This document shows positions 33,193 to 45,975 of a stretch of 64,000 bases of DNA, one piece after another. The notes beneath the pieces were generated by a model that was not told the origin of the DNA, ran no database searches, and worked only from the letters and a program-made list of their open reading frames with translations. Origin of the DNA: Brachypodium distachyon (taxonomy: Eukaryota > Streptophyta > Magnoliopsida > Poales > Poaceae); the NCBI RefSeq assembly GCF_000005505.3, contig NC_016134.3:5208001-5272000 (forward strand), in the 5' to 3' direction. Numbering within the stretch: the first letter of the stretch is position 1; every line of letters starts with the position of its first letter. The position numbers were made by a program, and so were the translations under genes.

Positions 33193-33305
33193 CTCCCTCC
33201 GTCCCATATTAAGTGATTCTGATTTGTCTAAATATGGATGTATCTATGTCTAAAAAGCGTTTAAATACATGTAATAGAAAGTCACTTAATATGAGACGGA
33301 GGGAG
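33193..33305. mobile_element. Stowaway-like MITE
   Basis: CTCCCTCCGTCCCATATTAAGTG against CACTTAATATGAGACGGAGGGAG, flanked by TA on both sides. 113 bp. Confidence 0.92.
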
Positions 33306-34459
33306 TACTTTTTTAATGTGTGGTTTTTATGGCATTAAATTTATATCATATAACTTGAAATTAAGCTTTGGTCAAAGTTTTTTTTGAAGATAATAATGGT
33401 TTTGTATCATATAAGTTACTTTGTTAATTTTATCTTTAAAAGTTTTTACTGGTAATTATGTTTTTGTATCATATAAATAACATATTAATGAAGTGATATT
33501 TGGTCAAAGTCTTGCCTAAATGAAATCTAATAGGCCATGTATTGAGAAAATGATTGAGTAGTTCCTCCATTGCATATCTTGATTTACCACTTTCGAGTAA
33601 TTAACAAAATCTCATACCTCCTATGAAAAAAAAGTAGGTCTAGCTTAGGTCCACCTAGTAGCCTAATAAAAGACTTACCCTACATACGATTAATGGAAAT
33701 CCCTGGTTTGTGTGGTCTGAGAACAAACCCATACCAAAATATTGGCTTTGGTCAAAGTTTTGCTTCCAAATGATTTAGTAAATGTTGGCATACAAACTAG
33801 AGTTTGCAAGGTGGCATTGGCATTTTGATATTTTGGCGACTATCCGAACAAGGATAAACTTTTTCTTGCCACAACCAAAAATTCGAAAGAATTGGTTAAT
33901 TTGGAAATCAACCAATCGAACCAAAAACTGCCAAGCATCCTTATAAATTTGAGTATTTTTACCATTTTTTGTCATGTTTCTACAAATGTTCTTCATGCTG
34001 CGATGTGCAGTAGGCACCGAGTATAACAAATATTTCCTCCCCACCCAAGTTGATTGGTAATCTCTCTTTCCTCATTGCCTACTCAAATGGTTGTGAGAAA
34101 TCCATACAAATTCATGATGTTTATCATGCTACTACATATACAGTAGCAAAATTTGGTGAAAGAAAATACGCTTACATGTGTCATACACAAAATAAACAAA
34201 TCAGGGAACTGCCCCTTTTTGAAAAAAAAGAACAGAAAATAAACAAAATTTGCGTCTTTGAATAAAGCATACTGTACATATATTTAACGGTACCAGTTTG
34301 TTATTTTTCAGATGGATAATATTTTGTACTCCCAAATTTGCTAATGTCATTTTCATGAACATATAAAATGTTTCTATTTTTTTACAGTCTTTTAAAACCA
34401 AGTTAAAAGAAAAAAAAAATATGAGGTGCGAATTAGCCCAGATGCACATATATGTTCTG

Positions 34460-34720
34460 CCAGTGGCATCACATCTCCTAACAAATAGCACTTTCAATCT
34501 GCAAGCGGAGCACAGATGCACCGTGGCCACAATTCGCCGCAGAAGAAAAGCAGAGGCTGCCGTTTGTTCTCGGGTTGACATCGATCGCTGTGGATATCAA
34601 GAACCTTGGCTGTCCGAGAAACACGGCAAGTGTGTGGAAACTGACGCATGAAACTTCTTCTGGATTGTGACACCACATTGCTGAAGAATTCTGTGATTCA
34701 GACAAAAGAGGCCCAAGTAC
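34460..34720. repeat. diverged duplicate segment, copy 2
   Basis: Partner of 32380-32700: GCATCACATCTCCTAAC, CACCGTGGCCACAA and ACATTGCTGAAGAATTC in the same order. Confidence 0.5.
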
Positions 34721-36084
34721 TGCTGTTCTCAGTCGGTCTATTGATTGATGCGCGTTGGTCCTCTCAAAAAAAAAAAAGATTGATGCGCGTTGGTGGCATC
34801 GGTGGAGCAGCCGGAGAGATATTTGCAAACTCAGTCAGTATTTATTCAAGGGCATTTGGTCATTTAGATGGAAAACGATCGATTACCTTACATAAAAAGT
34901 TTTGTTTGAGAGTTAGACATGCTTTTGTTTTTGCGACGGTCTTTCGTCAAATTGATGTTGTTAAAAGCTTTTACTGGCGCAAAATGATGTATATTGTGTC
35001 ACTTATTAGTCATGGTTCAAACATGGATACTGTGGATGTCTACTAGTGCTATTCACAAACCATCAAATGTTTTTGCCGCCTTGGCCGAGCAACAGATCTA
35101 AATCAAAATTTGAGAAAAATCTGAACTATGTTAAACAATTAGTAATTCCTGAAATGATGATTTAAATTCAAATGTTTCAGCACTTACATTTCTACAAAAT
35201 TATTCCAATGTTCATAGAAATGCAAATTCCGTGGTCCAATCATTAAATTATGGGGGTCTAATTATTGGAGCAATTAAATTCTGTTTGAATATATCTCCTT
35301 GTGACTGTGCGCATCCCGTTATGCAGAGATTTGGTGTAAATTTTGTTTGAATATATCTCCTTGTGCGACTTCTCGGTTGGGAAAAGCAAATGTACCTGTA
35401 CAGGTAACAGATTGGCATATCCTGTCCACCCCACCAACCTGGCCTGCAAGCTCCTTAAATTGCTCTCCAGTTTCTCAGTTCAATAAAACTTCTTTATCGA
35501 AAAAAACACGGTTAAGTTGCCTGATGCCACTACGAAGTACGAACAGTAGTTCAATAGAGAGACGTACAGTGCCGGAGCAGCATCAGAAGTTGTAATTAAC
35601 AGGTCACACTCGTATATATTCTTATTCTGAAAGTTCTCGCAGAAGCACCCAAAGTAGGTTATACTGTATGGAATGAAAAACAAAACAAACCTAAACAGCA
35701 ATAGAAACAACACAACGATGCAACAAATAGTATCAGATTCCATTTTGCCAAGTGTGCTTACTAATATACCGCTAGCTTTCAAAAGCTTCAACACACGTGG
35801 CGAGCTAGGAACGGCAGCTATAGCTTTCGTGATTCATTGGCCACTGCTGGTTGGAGCAAAACTAACACAAGGTTTGATGATGCACACAATGCATATTTCT
35901 GTCTGTCTGGTAGAAGGAATCCAATCGAAAACAACACAAGGTCTGCTGGTTGAATCCAATCGAATACTACCTCCATCCAACAATATGAGACATATTAGGA
36001 TTCGGTTGATCAAGCCTTTGACCACAAATTACTTTATGAATGTGAGGACTAATGTGATCAAAATCATAACCATAAGCAAATATC

Positions 36085-36968
36085 TTTGAGTAGGAACATA
36101 ATAGATATGAATCTATGTCATATACACCACCTTGAGGCATGGAACCAAATTATTGAATTGGTTGCTACGGTTCGTCTATCGACCGAGCAAGACTCCTTTC
36201 GATGGAGCCTCCTGCCCTCTGGGATCTTTTCCGTTAAATCGATGTACTCAAGGCTTATGGACACACGGGTCCGCTTTAGGTCAAAATTGCTCTGGCGCTT
36301 AAAGCTACCACTCAAAATTAAAGTGTTTCTTTGATTTCTTTGTCGAATAGTTATTCTAACAAAGGACAACTTGACTAAGCGTAGATGGCAAGGGGATACC
36401 CGTTGCATTTTCTGCTACGAACATGAGTCTATCCAGCACCTCTTTTTTGATTGTGCGATGGCGAAGGTTGCTTGGAGAGCAGTCCAGGTGGCTTTTAACA
36501 TTTTACCTCCGAACAATATAGCTCATATTTTTGGTCCTTGGTTGCGGGGGGTGGACAAGAATTTACGTTTCCTCATTTTAGTAGGGGCCGCAGCAGTTTT
36601 TTGGTCCATTTGGTTATGCCGTAATGACATTGTTTTTGCTAGGAAAAATGTGCATTCTTGTATGCAGGTGTTGCTCTTATGTACAAATTGGCTGCGATTA
36701 TGGACGTTGTTACAGAAGGTGCAGCACAAGGAACCGATGGAGTCTGGCGCCAAGCGACTAGAGTGGATCACCAGGGAGTTCACGTCCCGGTTTGGGTGGA
36801 GTGCTAGCTCTAGGTTACTTAGTATGTAGAGTGATTTCATGTGTGGCCTGTCACATTTTTTGATGGTGTCATGTGTTTACAAATTGTCACAAATAATGTA
36901 AAACTTTAGGCCGTATGCATCATAGATACAGAGGCCGGAGGTAATAAAGCTTCCAATTTCTAAAAAAA
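36085..36968 (+). mobile_element. 5'-truncated L1-type LINE
   Basis: Carries the C-terminal zinc-binding part of plant LINE ORF2 (zf-RVT type) and ends in a poly(A) run at 36961-36968 after GTAATAAAGC. 5' truncation and a poly(A) tail are the marks of target-primed reverse transcription. The exact left border and target duplication are not clear. Confidence 0.8.
36086..36829 (+). pseudogene. LINE ORF2 C-terminal fragment (zf-RVT)
   Basis: FRWSLLPSGIFSVKSMYSRL and LLWRLKLPLKIKVFL are followed by TGA where the family has Trp (KVFLW), then the frame continues: RWQGDTRCIFCYEHESIQHL gives the CX2C...H zinc-binding pattern, then FFDCAMAKVAW and AVFWSIWLCRNDIVF. These are standard motifs downstream of LINE reverse transcriptase. 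The RT and endonuclease domains are absent. Not functional. Confidence 0.85.
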
Positions 36969-38454
36969 ATATAATTATATATTAATAGAGTAATTTGTGA
37001 TCAAAACATTGGTCAAAAAAAAGCTAATACGCCTCATATTGTTAGACCGAGGGATTAGTATCTGTTGTTGACTTGACTTCGTATTCTAATAGCACATAGA
37101 GAAATCCAGGACATAGACTTGTTTTATTTTGCTTCTCCTTTCCTCTTTCCTTTTGCTCCTGACTTTTTTGGTCATTTCTGAGCCGAAGAGCGCTGTCAGA
37201 AAACGAAGCACACTTATACAAAGAAAGCACTTTTAACTTAATCAAAGCGAAAATTGCAGGGCTGTGTCATGTAGGCCAGCCTATGTATGCAAACATGCTA
37301 TTGCAGATTATAAGCTCAAATCACAGCCATGCCTGTGGGCAACTGTCCAATCAAATCTGAATAAACAGTTCATCATATTCATAGAGGTCTTCGCACTTTC
37401 CGTTGCATCGCTATAGCTGAAAAATGACACAAAGATATGCATACTGTAGTAGGTTATGTGACCCCATAGGTCCACGGATTACCGACAATTCCACAGCCAC
37501 AAAATGCCAAACCGAAAGGACTCAACTAGCTCGCAGAAAAGCATTAATTCCACACAAAAGGCTAACCAAATGTCAAAAAGGAAGATTGGCCCATGACCCA
37601 CATGATACTTCTTCACGTCCTTTTCTTCTCGTGTTAAACTGATTTGATGCAAGAATTAAGACCACAAAACACTAAAGGGCTTTTTTTGGTTCACAGGAAT
37701 CCAAAAACAAGAATAGAAAAACATAGGAGTGAAATGTCATGACATGTTAAATACTATATAAATTAAAACCATAAGAATTGCTTAAAAGAGTGTTTCGCTG
37801 CCTCACAGGAAAAACATGGGAATTTGGAAGTTAGGTGGCACTTAATTGGAATAAGAGAGGAGATAGAGAAGATGTTTTGAGATTTTCAAAGGAACTTTTC
37901 CATGAGCTTAATTAGACCCCTAATGCTAGAATCCTCCAAAATTTGGAGAGGAAAAAAAATACCATGCATGAAATTCCTATTGTGCAACCCTATGATCCAA
38001 AGGTTGTACGTACATATAGAAAGTTTTCCTTAGAATTAGATCCCTCTATTTCTTTCTCTAAAATTACTACAATCCAAAGAGGACCTAAATGAAAAAAAAA
38101 CTATGCTTGATGATGAGGACAAAAGAATGAACCGTAACTTAGGAGTACATGTATAGAACTTTTCATCGATCCCGTCAAGTCGAAATAGGACAATCTAACA
38201 TATAATAGTGATTAGGGCACATTGTCTCTCTTTTTTTGTGGCACACTGGGCAATCATTGTGGGCTTCTCACTGTCGTAGTATTCCTCCGAATCTGCGGTC
38301 TATGCGTTGTGAGCCTTAAGATCACTGCCCTTGGTTTTTGAACAATAGTAACATCAGGGATCAGACGATAAAAAAGTTGGTGTCACTTTAGTTGCAACCA
38401 AAAGCAGTGGCATTAGGTATCTATAAGAACAGAGGGAAACCACATCTGAATTGT

Positions 38455-38900
38455 GTCACCAGCCACCAGGGTGCCATCTCCATGGCTCTGCCAAAGTCTC
38501 CGCCTTCGTACCAAACAATATATTTAGAATGAAAAGACAAAATAGCATTAGGTGTTGAAGGTGTGTTGTGTCCCTTAAAGGTGTTGGTTTGAATATCTAC
38601 CTCGAAGATGATGATCTCATATTGGATCTGTTTAATTAGACTCTACAACAACAACAGCTGCGTGGATCTTTACTTGAAGATGTTGTCTTTCGACAAACGT
38701 ATAGGATTACAAATGTAGAACTTTTGGGCACTAGTTGATTGTTTATAATCCGTGCAAATAAGAATAATAATAATATTACGATCATACGTGAAAAAAAAAC
38801 TAAATCGGTGCCATGTTGCTACAGTGGTTCTGCCGAAGTCTCCATCTTTAAACGAAACAGCATATTTTAGAATGAAAAGCCAAAGTACCATTAGTAGGTT
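38455..38900. repeat. local direct duplication
   Basis: GCCAAAGTCTCCGCCTT...CAATATATTTAGAATGAAAAG near 38487-38537 returns as GCCGAAGTCTCCATCTT...CATATTTTAGAATGAAAAG near 38832-38879. The two copies lie about 345 bases apart. Confidence 0.55.
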
Positions 38901-39128
38901 GATTCCAATGCATAATGCAATTAGTTTGTTCAACCATCTCTTGGAACATTTTCCCGGAGTCAAAGAATACAGTTCATTTTCCCGGAGTCAAGGAGTACAA
39001 GTACTATTTTTTTCTAGATACTTCCTAGTCGAGTTTGCAGATTCCATGGCCCGAGAGTAATTGTAGGTGTGGTGCAATTTTATACTCTATATCCACCGTA
39101 TTATTTATGGAATTTACGCTTTAAACTA

Positions 39129-39241
39129 CTCCCTCCGTTCCATAATTCTCGTCGAAATATTACATGTATCTAGACATTTTTTACGAACAGATACATCTAT
39201 TTTTGGATAAATTTGAGACAAGAATTATGAAACGGAGGAAG
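39129..39241. mobile_element. Stowaway-like MITE
   Basis: CTCCCTCCGTTCCATAATTCT at the left against AGAATTATGAAACGGAGGAAG at the right, TA on both sides. 113 bp. Confidence 0.92.
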
Positions 39242-41400
39242 TACAATTTTAGGAATTTTAAAGACATACGTCAGGAAATATACATAGGTTAAGTAGATGT
39301 ACCTGATCGAATGTCAGTAGGGGTGAGGTAGGCGTCCTAATCGGCCATTCCAATTATCCAGCCTATTCTACTAGAAATGTCATCATGTACCTAATCTATT
39401 ATAAAAGAAGATGCTTTACATCATTGCACTACCAGAAGGGTCAAGTGTCTAGATAACCAATTTGAAACAGAAATTATGATTATGCATGTGCTTTTGAGCT
39501 AGAACTCAGAGAAAGAACCGTACTTGGCGAGATACTCTCCTTTCGAAAAAAATCATTGGCATGCTTCCCTTAAGCATCTACAATGGATAATTAACAACAT
39601 ACACTAGCTTTACACATATAAATATATAGAACGACTATTTCCCTCCTAGAACAAGTTAGTTCCGCAAGAATTTGACATGAAACTTTACACTCCAATAAGA
39701 CACTAAGCGCACATTTCTCATATGGCAGAAGTCCACTTCATGACATTACATCAAGCATTTAGATTTGAGCTCGCGGAGCGGCCCTTCTTTTTCCTCTTCC
39801 GTCTTCCCACAATTTTCATGCCGTTAAGACAGATCCCTTACCTCTCGTCAAGCTCCACCACTAACACTGTCTCCTCGACTACAGCCGTCGACCCGACCGG
39901 TTGGCATCACTAACCGGCCATCTACCGGTCCGACACCAATGGCCGCCATCTCTCTAAGCTAGGGACAATTCTTCTTCCTCGACCTCGTGCTTGGATCGAG
40001 CGCATCCGATGGCCAAGGACCATTCGCTCGGTAAGACAAGTTGCCACTCACTTTGAACAACACATATTTTGTACCTTCAAACTATAGTTACCAACTATAC
40101 GAATATCTACATTTCTTATTGCAAAATCTGCGAACATCTAATACCGAAAACACACATAAAAAGATACATTACAACCCTAACCTAATTTTATGAATGCATT
40201 GACATAACACATTAATCTGTGTTTTGGAGAACTATGCTCGTAGGCCACAAAGGCAGCAATCGTCGGGAAACTGTGTACTCCGTCCGTTCTCTCATAGTGA
40301 ACATGCACACAATTCGTAATTTAACTTTGAAGCAATTATACCAATATAATAATGAGTATCTATATTATTGAAAACTTTTTTCAAATGCGCATATAATAGT
40401 ACGATTTTTTTGGCACATAAACTAGGAATCGTAGGTCTAACCGATGGTTAAATTTGAATGTCTCTGCTCGTCCACTGAGGGACACAATGGCCATTCCATC
40501 TCAAATAAGATGACACAGCCCATTTTTCTATCCCTTTCCCAGGGTCACCAAGTACATGTCAGCACAGCACTGCGAGTAATAAGCCAAGACGAGAGGCGAC
40601 CTTACCGAGCCACCGTCCCAGTTGTGTTGTTTTATGATGACAAGATGCATCGGCCAGGAGGTCTCATCGAATAACAAAAGGCATCAAAGACCGACCTCGC
40701 GGCCATCGATACGTATGATGTTTCAGTGGCTCCATCTTTGTCAAACGCCTCACCAGTACCTCGGATTAAGTCCAAACCGGTCTGAATCAACAACAGAAGA
40801 ACACAGCACAAATCGAAGTGATACTGGCAAAAGCCAGCAAATAGCGGAGCTTAATCTTGAAAAGAAAAAAGGAACAATGGCAGAAATTAATTTTGAGGAC
40901 AACAATGGGGCATTTTACATCAATCATGCCATTTGTTCACGATTCTTGAGTACAACAGTGGGTTATTACATCAATCATGAGTCATGGAGCAACAGTTTGA
41001 TGTAAGTAAGACCCTTCTCTCCTCCTAATCCTTGATCCACAATCGAAGGATGGGGGGCAAATAAATACCATAATAATTCACAATCCTCACAGGGAGGAGG
41101 TCACCTTTAGAAAGAAACAATAAGGGGAAAGAAAAGTTGAGGTAATACAAGGAGAAATGTTTTACCTAGGCAAGCCGGCAACTTTGATACACTTGACTAG
41201 GTTCAATTTCTTTCACCTGTGGGCAAACTCTTGAATGGTAGAAATCTCATCACCTTCTACACTAAACAACCCCAAAAGAATGTAGCACCAGTAATTACTA
41301 GCAACAAGAGTCATGAGGCTAGTAACTTGTAAGCAGTAGCAACAGGTGAAGCACAGCCAAAAAAAGAATGTCACCTTGTTTCATTTGTGTTTTGCTTGTT

Positions 41401-43254
41401 CTAGACTACCATCTCATCCAGCTGGAGCTGTTCAAGCCAGCCGCCGATGACACCAGTGGCAGCGTCCTCCTCACCATCGATGCCCTCACGGCGGTTTGCT
41501 GATCGACCCAATATGGCAATGTCTTCACCATCAATGCCCTCGCGGTGGTTTGCTGATCGGCCCAAGATGCCAATAGATTCTGTTCCCATGGTCCCATGGA
41601 TCAAAGATTTCTCTGGCGTGGTCTCCTTTACTAAGGTGTTAACCCATGAGAGGTCTGGCTCATCTGTGTTGGCTCCAGACCGGAGATCAAATGATGATGA
41701 CCGCTTCAGGCGACCGAGCTCATCGTTGTCTGCACCCCAGTCCGGGGCGCCGGAGGGGAGACCCCATTTGGACCAGCTAGAGCTCACCACTGGTGAGCCG
41801 ACAAGGACCGAGGCGTTGGAACCCAGGTCTCGTGAGCTCATGCTCCGCAGTGTTTGCTGCTGCATCTTCTCCCGTTGTGCAAGGGCGGCGAGAAGGCGGG
41901 AACTCATAGGAGAGACCGGCTCTGGGGTGGCCATGGCCCGTGGTGAGAGCAAGCTCTGTTGCTGCTGGAACTGGTTCAGCAAGGCAGACCTGTGCGTCGG
42001 TGAGTGTGCAGCTCCGCCCTGGTCAGCATACCGCGGCGAGTGGGAGGCAGCCATCTCCGCAGAGAAGAGGTCATCAAGGTTTGACGGAACAAGTGCCTTC
42101 CCCCTTGCCGACCGCACGGAGGCAGGAGATCCAACATGGTTGTCATAGTCCACGGCAGCGAGCAGCTCATCGACAGCCATGGCCCTTGCGCTCAGCGAGG
42201 TGCGTAGCCGACTCAGGTGCAGGTTCCCCGCGCTGCCAGGCAGGCACAGAGCCGGCAAGTTAGGCTGAGGCCACGACATGCCACTCCCCCCTCCAGACGG
42301 CGACATCGGCGGTGTGAACGAAGACCCTGGCGAGGACAGCCCCATCCCCATGGCCGCCATCTCCATCGCCCCGCGCGGCGACGGCACGGCCGAGCCCGTA
42401 GAAACGTACAGCGGGCGGAGCTCCTCCGGCGTGTGAGCGAAGAAGCAAACGCGGCGCGCACAGCCGACGCCGTCCTTGCAGAGGCGCGTCCGGTACTGCG
42501 CCGGGTGGAGCCAGCTCTCAAACACCCCGTGCGCATACTCGCACATGTCCCCTCTCCTGCACCCGGCGCCCTTCTTGAACTCCGGGCAGGGAACGCAGCT
42601 GTAGTGGTACTTCCTGGGGTCCCTCCGCCGCGCGTTCTCGCCGGGATGGACGAAGGGGCACTCCGTCCAGTCGTGGGAATAGGCCCTCGAGCACGCGCGG
42701 ACCTTGAAGGAGTACATGCGGAAGTCGTCGGAGGCGTAGGCGCCGTTCTTGATGTCCGGGAGGGAGGGGTCCGGCGGCCACTCCTTGCGGGCACCAAGGA
42801 GGGAGAGGAGGTGGTTCTTCAGCGGCAGCGAGTTGGGCGGCAGCGCGACGAGGTCCGACGGCCGGCGGTGGAGATGGTCGAGAAGCGTGGGATCCGCGCC
42901 GGAAGCTAGGAGGCGGGACACAGCTGTGGGCGCCGATGGAGCGCCGCCTGCAGCGGCGAGGTGGAGCGGGGTGGAGAGGGACGACGCGGAGGCGCGGTTG
43001 GGGTCGGCGAGGTGGGGCGGAGACAGGAGGGCGTCGAGGCAGGCCACGGATCCGTAGGCGGCGGCGACCATGAGCGGCGTCATGGGCTCCGCGCCCCGCG
43101 CCGAGGAGTACCACGGCGCGGGCTCGTCGGCGAGGCACGGGTGCACCGCGAGGAGGCACCCGAGCGCCTCCGCGTCGTCGTCGGCCGCCAGCTCCAGCAG
43201 CCTCGAGGAGACAGCCGCCACATCGACGCCTTCGTACTCGGAGGCCTCCCCCAT
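41401..43254 (-). CDS. ankyrin-repeat tandem CCCH zinc-finger protein
   Basis: An intronless 617-residue protein of the plant arginine-rich tandem zinc finger (RR-TZF) family, which binds RNA and acts in stress, hormone and mRNA-decay responses, shuttling between nucleus and cytoplasmic granules. Two ankyrin repeats lie at about 57-88 ([19 protein letters not shown]) and 94-126 ([10 protein letters not shown]). The arginine-rich part has C188-H203 ([16 protein letters not shown]). The tandem fingers are C223-C232-C238-H242 (C-x8-C-x5-C-x3-H) and C259-C265-C270-H274 (C-x5-C-x4-C-x3-H). The Ser/Met-rich rest ends in [13 protein letters not shown], a conserved family tail. A direct repeat of 18 residues (ILGRSANxREGIDGE) is near the C-terminus. 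Length and domain order match intact family members. The target RNAs are unknown. Confidence 0.95.
   Translation of the reverse strand: MGEASEYEGVDVAAVSSRLLELAADDDAEALGCLLAVHPCLADEPAPWYSSARGAEPMTPLMVAAAYGSVACLDALLSPPHLADPNRASASSLSTPLHLAAAGGAPSAPTAVSRLLASGADPTLLDHLHRRPSDLVALPPNSLPLKNHLLSLLGARKEWPPDPSLPDIKNGAYASDDFRMYSFKVRACSRAYSHDWTECPFVHPGENARRRDPRKYHYSCVPCPEFKKGAGCRRGDMCEYAHGVFESWLHPAQYRTRLCKDGVGCARRVCFFAHTPEELRPLYVSTGSAVPSPRGAMEMAAMGMGLSSPGSSFTPPMSPSGGGSGMSWPQPNLPALCLPGSAGNLHLSRLRTSLSARAMAVDELLAAVDYDNHVGSPASVRSARGKALVPSNLDDLFSAEMAASHSPRYADQGGAAHSPTHRSALLNQFQQQQSLLSPRAMATPEPVSPMSSRLLAALAQREKMQQQTLRSMSSRDLGSNASVLVGSPVVSSSWSKWGLPSGAPDWGADNDELGRLKRSSSFDLRSGANTDEPDLSWVNTLVKETTPEKSLIHGTMGTESIGILGRSANHREGIDGEDIAILGRSANRREGIDGEEDAATGVIGGWLEQLQLDEMVV
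41490..41600 (-). repeat. 54-bp direct repeat in the CCCH coding region
   Basis: The 18-residue unit [18 protein letters not shown] is followed directly by [18 protein letters not shown]. The DNA units (ATGCCCTCACGGCGG and ATGCCCTCGCGGTGG on the plus strand) differ at few positions and keep the frame. Confidence 0.8.
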
Positions 43255-45490
43255 GGCCGGCGGCGCGCGATCGGAGAAGGTGTTCGACGAAACGGTGGAA
43301 AGCGAAGGTGGAGGAGGAAGGGGGGAAGGGAAAGGGAGAGGAGAGTGGCCTTTGGGTTTTTGGACAAAACTAGGTTTTGCTTGGGCTGGGTTTTTGCTTT
43401 GTGGGGAAAAATGTAGTTTTCACAGCTTTGCTCCTTGGGAAATGGTGAATTTTGATTGAGGTACCTCAACTTGGGTTCACAGCTTTTTACACTTTTTTGG
43501 GTGGAGGAGGCTAACCCAAAATCATCAGTTCTCCCTTTCAAAAGAATTATCAGTTGTCATTGCTATTGGGCAGACGAAAAGCTTCTCCATATGTTGAGTG
43601 GAGGTGCCGACGTTGAATTTTCAATCCAGCAAAGTCAATTGAATTTTCATCCTGTTAGGATTAGGAAAAAGAACTTTCTGTTTCATTTTACTTGAAACTG
43701 TAGGTAAAACTGACGCACAATGGTACTGGTAAGTGAAGTGTTTAATATTAATGCTTAGGTCATCTGCAATGACATCATACAAGCCCTTTCTCTTAATAAT
43801 TCTAGCAAATTGTCGTTAATTGCATCTTTCACAACCTTATTACAACACTCCCCTGGCCAGCACAGATGTATTGATGTGGCGATGATGAGCATAATTAAAT
43901 GTTTATTTCTTTGACTTGGTTGGTTTTGTGATGCTAGCTACTAAAGTGCTTTGGCTAGGTCTAGTTTGCTAAACTACAAATTCCATGCATCCAGATGATT
44001 CGTTGGCGGGCTAATATTTGTCAACATATCAGATCTTGGTGATGACTTTTCTAAAAGCACTTAGTTTTGTGTATCATAAATTTCTTGCAAAAAGTAGCAC
44101 TAGAAATATAAGAATAAGAGAGTAAAAGCACCACCGTGATAAATAAACATAAAATAATTAGAGAGTAAGTGCAGCTACTAACTCATCTTGCTTGTTAAGG
44201 AAGTTTTTCTTAAACAACGAGTCCATTTTACTACCGCATTTCCACAAAATATTCCCAACTCGACCCAACAGATGGGAAACCACATCAGCCACCTCTCTGG
44301 CCGTTGGATCTCTTGAAAAAGCCAAATGTTGTATGCTCGATCGTCGCACCATCAAAACCCCGCATGTAGCATTTGGTTCATATGTTTGCAACAACGAAAA
44401 TAATTGTTACATTGGTCTTTGCAACATAAAAAGTCATGTGACAGCGGGCTCCACACGACAACGGGGTGCAGCGGATTCGATTGACATGTGACTCCATCCA
44501 TACTCATGGGCGGGCCCAGCTCAAAATATGAATACATATACTATCATTCTATATGTATGCATGTATAAAGTCTTTTGGACTAAAATTCAAAGTATTCGAG
44601 CATTGAGTTCTAAAATGCGCTACCCATCTATCACCTCTTTCCCCCGAGTGGGCCAATTCAATGGTCTAAGTACGATTTTAGATCGCTTAATATCAAACCA
44701 TTTACTGGATACTCAGAATCTCGTCCGACCCATGCTCGCATCTGGTGCCTCCTCGCCTCTTTTCAAATCCCAAAACAAACATGTCTAAATCCAACAATCT
44801 AGCTAGCGACTTTTCCTTTGCTCCTCGGCGTCCTCGTTTTTGGGCGTTGGCTGGCTAGGCGGGCTGGCTGATGCTCCGTGCTTCGACAGGTCCGTCGTGG
44901 AATGGCTACACACACACTACCCTATATACAAGAGGACAACACCTCAGGTATCACTTGAATAGAGACGCAAAATTTTCACCAATGAATTTTCAAAAACATT
45001 TTTGACCGGTGAGATTTTGAAAAAAAGTAATACCCGTGTCAAAATCCTGGGCCCGCCCCTATCCATACCCCACGTGTCAAGTGACACACAGGCGGGGCAA
45101 ATTCTCAAAGTGCGAAATAAAAATTTGTTTGATAAGTTTTAAAAATATATGTTTGAGTTTGAAGTGTGTAATTTTAATACCCCTCCGTCCAATAATTTCG
45201 TTTCAACAAGAATTATGGGAAAAAAATATTTGAAATCTATTATTGTTCGAAATGACGACAACAACTACTACTCCACTGCAGACCAGAAAGAGTTAGAAAC
45301 CGAATCATCACGAGCTGGTTGAAGACCCAACACGTGCCGCAATACTAACGCACACCGTGAAACGAAAACTAGTTGAAAAGACATAAAAAGGTGAGATGCA
45401 AATTCACATAATTCCAAGGTTGCCTTTGTTTGAGCCAGTCACTCCGGCTGAACGTGTCAGTCTGCCAGAGACCCAGCAGGGAGTAGTAGT

Positions 45491-45524
45491 AAAAAAGAAA
45501 GAAAGAAAGAAAAAAAGAAAAAAA
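45491..45524. repeat. GAAA microsatellite
   Basis: A-rich run with five GAAA units, next to the GC-rich island. Confidence 0.85.
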
Positions 45525-45957
45525 GGCCAGCCGGTGGCGCGCCGCGAGCGACCAATCAGATGAACCGCCCGTGCGCGCCGGTTGGTTATATTCGCTGCCC
45601 GATACACTCCCTCCTCGCTTCTCGCGCCCGCCCAGCGGATCCAGTCAGAGCAGACTTACGGAGTCACCGACACTGGGGCTCCGTTTATACCATGCCGGCA
45701 TGTCAGTGGGCTTAGCGGGCTCAGGGTGGGTGAGAAAAGATTTTCACGGAGGGCGCGGCGGACTCGAGGTGGGCGCTATCAAATCGGGCTCGCGGGGCGC
45801 TCCCGAGTTCCGTCCGGCTGGTAGCGTGGTCCGGCGCGGCGGGTCGAGCCCGACGCACGCACGCACGCACGGCCGGCTCGGTCGGACTCGAGCCCGACGC
45901 CCGCTGCCTGGCCGCCACGTTGCCGGCAGTGGTATCCCGTGGGTTGCTTCGATTTGG

Positions 45958-45975
45958 ATTTATGACGTCATAAAT
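45958..45975. promoter_or_regulatory. 18-bp perfect palindrome with TGACGTCA
   Basis: ATTTATGACGTCATAAAT is its own reverse complement. The core TGACGTCA is the consensus for dimeric bZIP factors (TGA/C-box/CRE type). A second partial site, ATGACGTC, lies at 46017-46024. Sites like these are common in plant promoters, but no gene start is seen nearby, so use is unproven. Confidence 0.55.

Larger units (their letters stand above)
31690..35960. other. intergenic region, left part
   Basis: The 3' UTR of guanylate kinase probably reaches about 31960. Beyond it there is no supported gene. The region holds a MITE (33193-33305) and a diverged duplication of 32380-32700 at 34460-34720. Open frames up to 138 codons show no recognisable domain and have low-complexity AT-rich composition. 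Confidence 0.5.
35967..37058. mobile_element. Stowaway-like MITE interrupted by a LINE
   Basis: Left half from TACTACCTCCATCCAACAATATG to about 36080 and right half from about 36975 (ATTAATAGAGTAATTTGTGATC, ending ATTGTTAGACCGAGGGATTA) are inverse partners. The internal TTTGACCACAAATTAC pairs with GTAATTTGTGATCAAA. Together they form one MITE related to 54831-55069. Confidence 0.7.
37060..41400. other. intergenic region, right part
   Basis: No gene supported. Holds a MITE (39129-39241), an internal duplication (38455-38550 and 38805-38900), and a small repeat TTTTCCCGGAGTCAA (38949 and 38976). The last few hundred bases before 41401 are probably the 3' UTR of the CCCH gene. Open frames at 40444-41005 show no domain. 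Confidence 0.5.

Noticed and set aside
35673..36089. A 138-codon open frame on plus
   Set aside because: It runs into the left half of the MITE; composition is AT-rich and no motif is seen.
41447..43159. Long open frames on the plus strand and other minus frames within the CCCH gene
   Set aside because: Shadows of a GC-rich exon: Arg/Pro-rich, no domain, while the 617-residue frame shows all family motifs.
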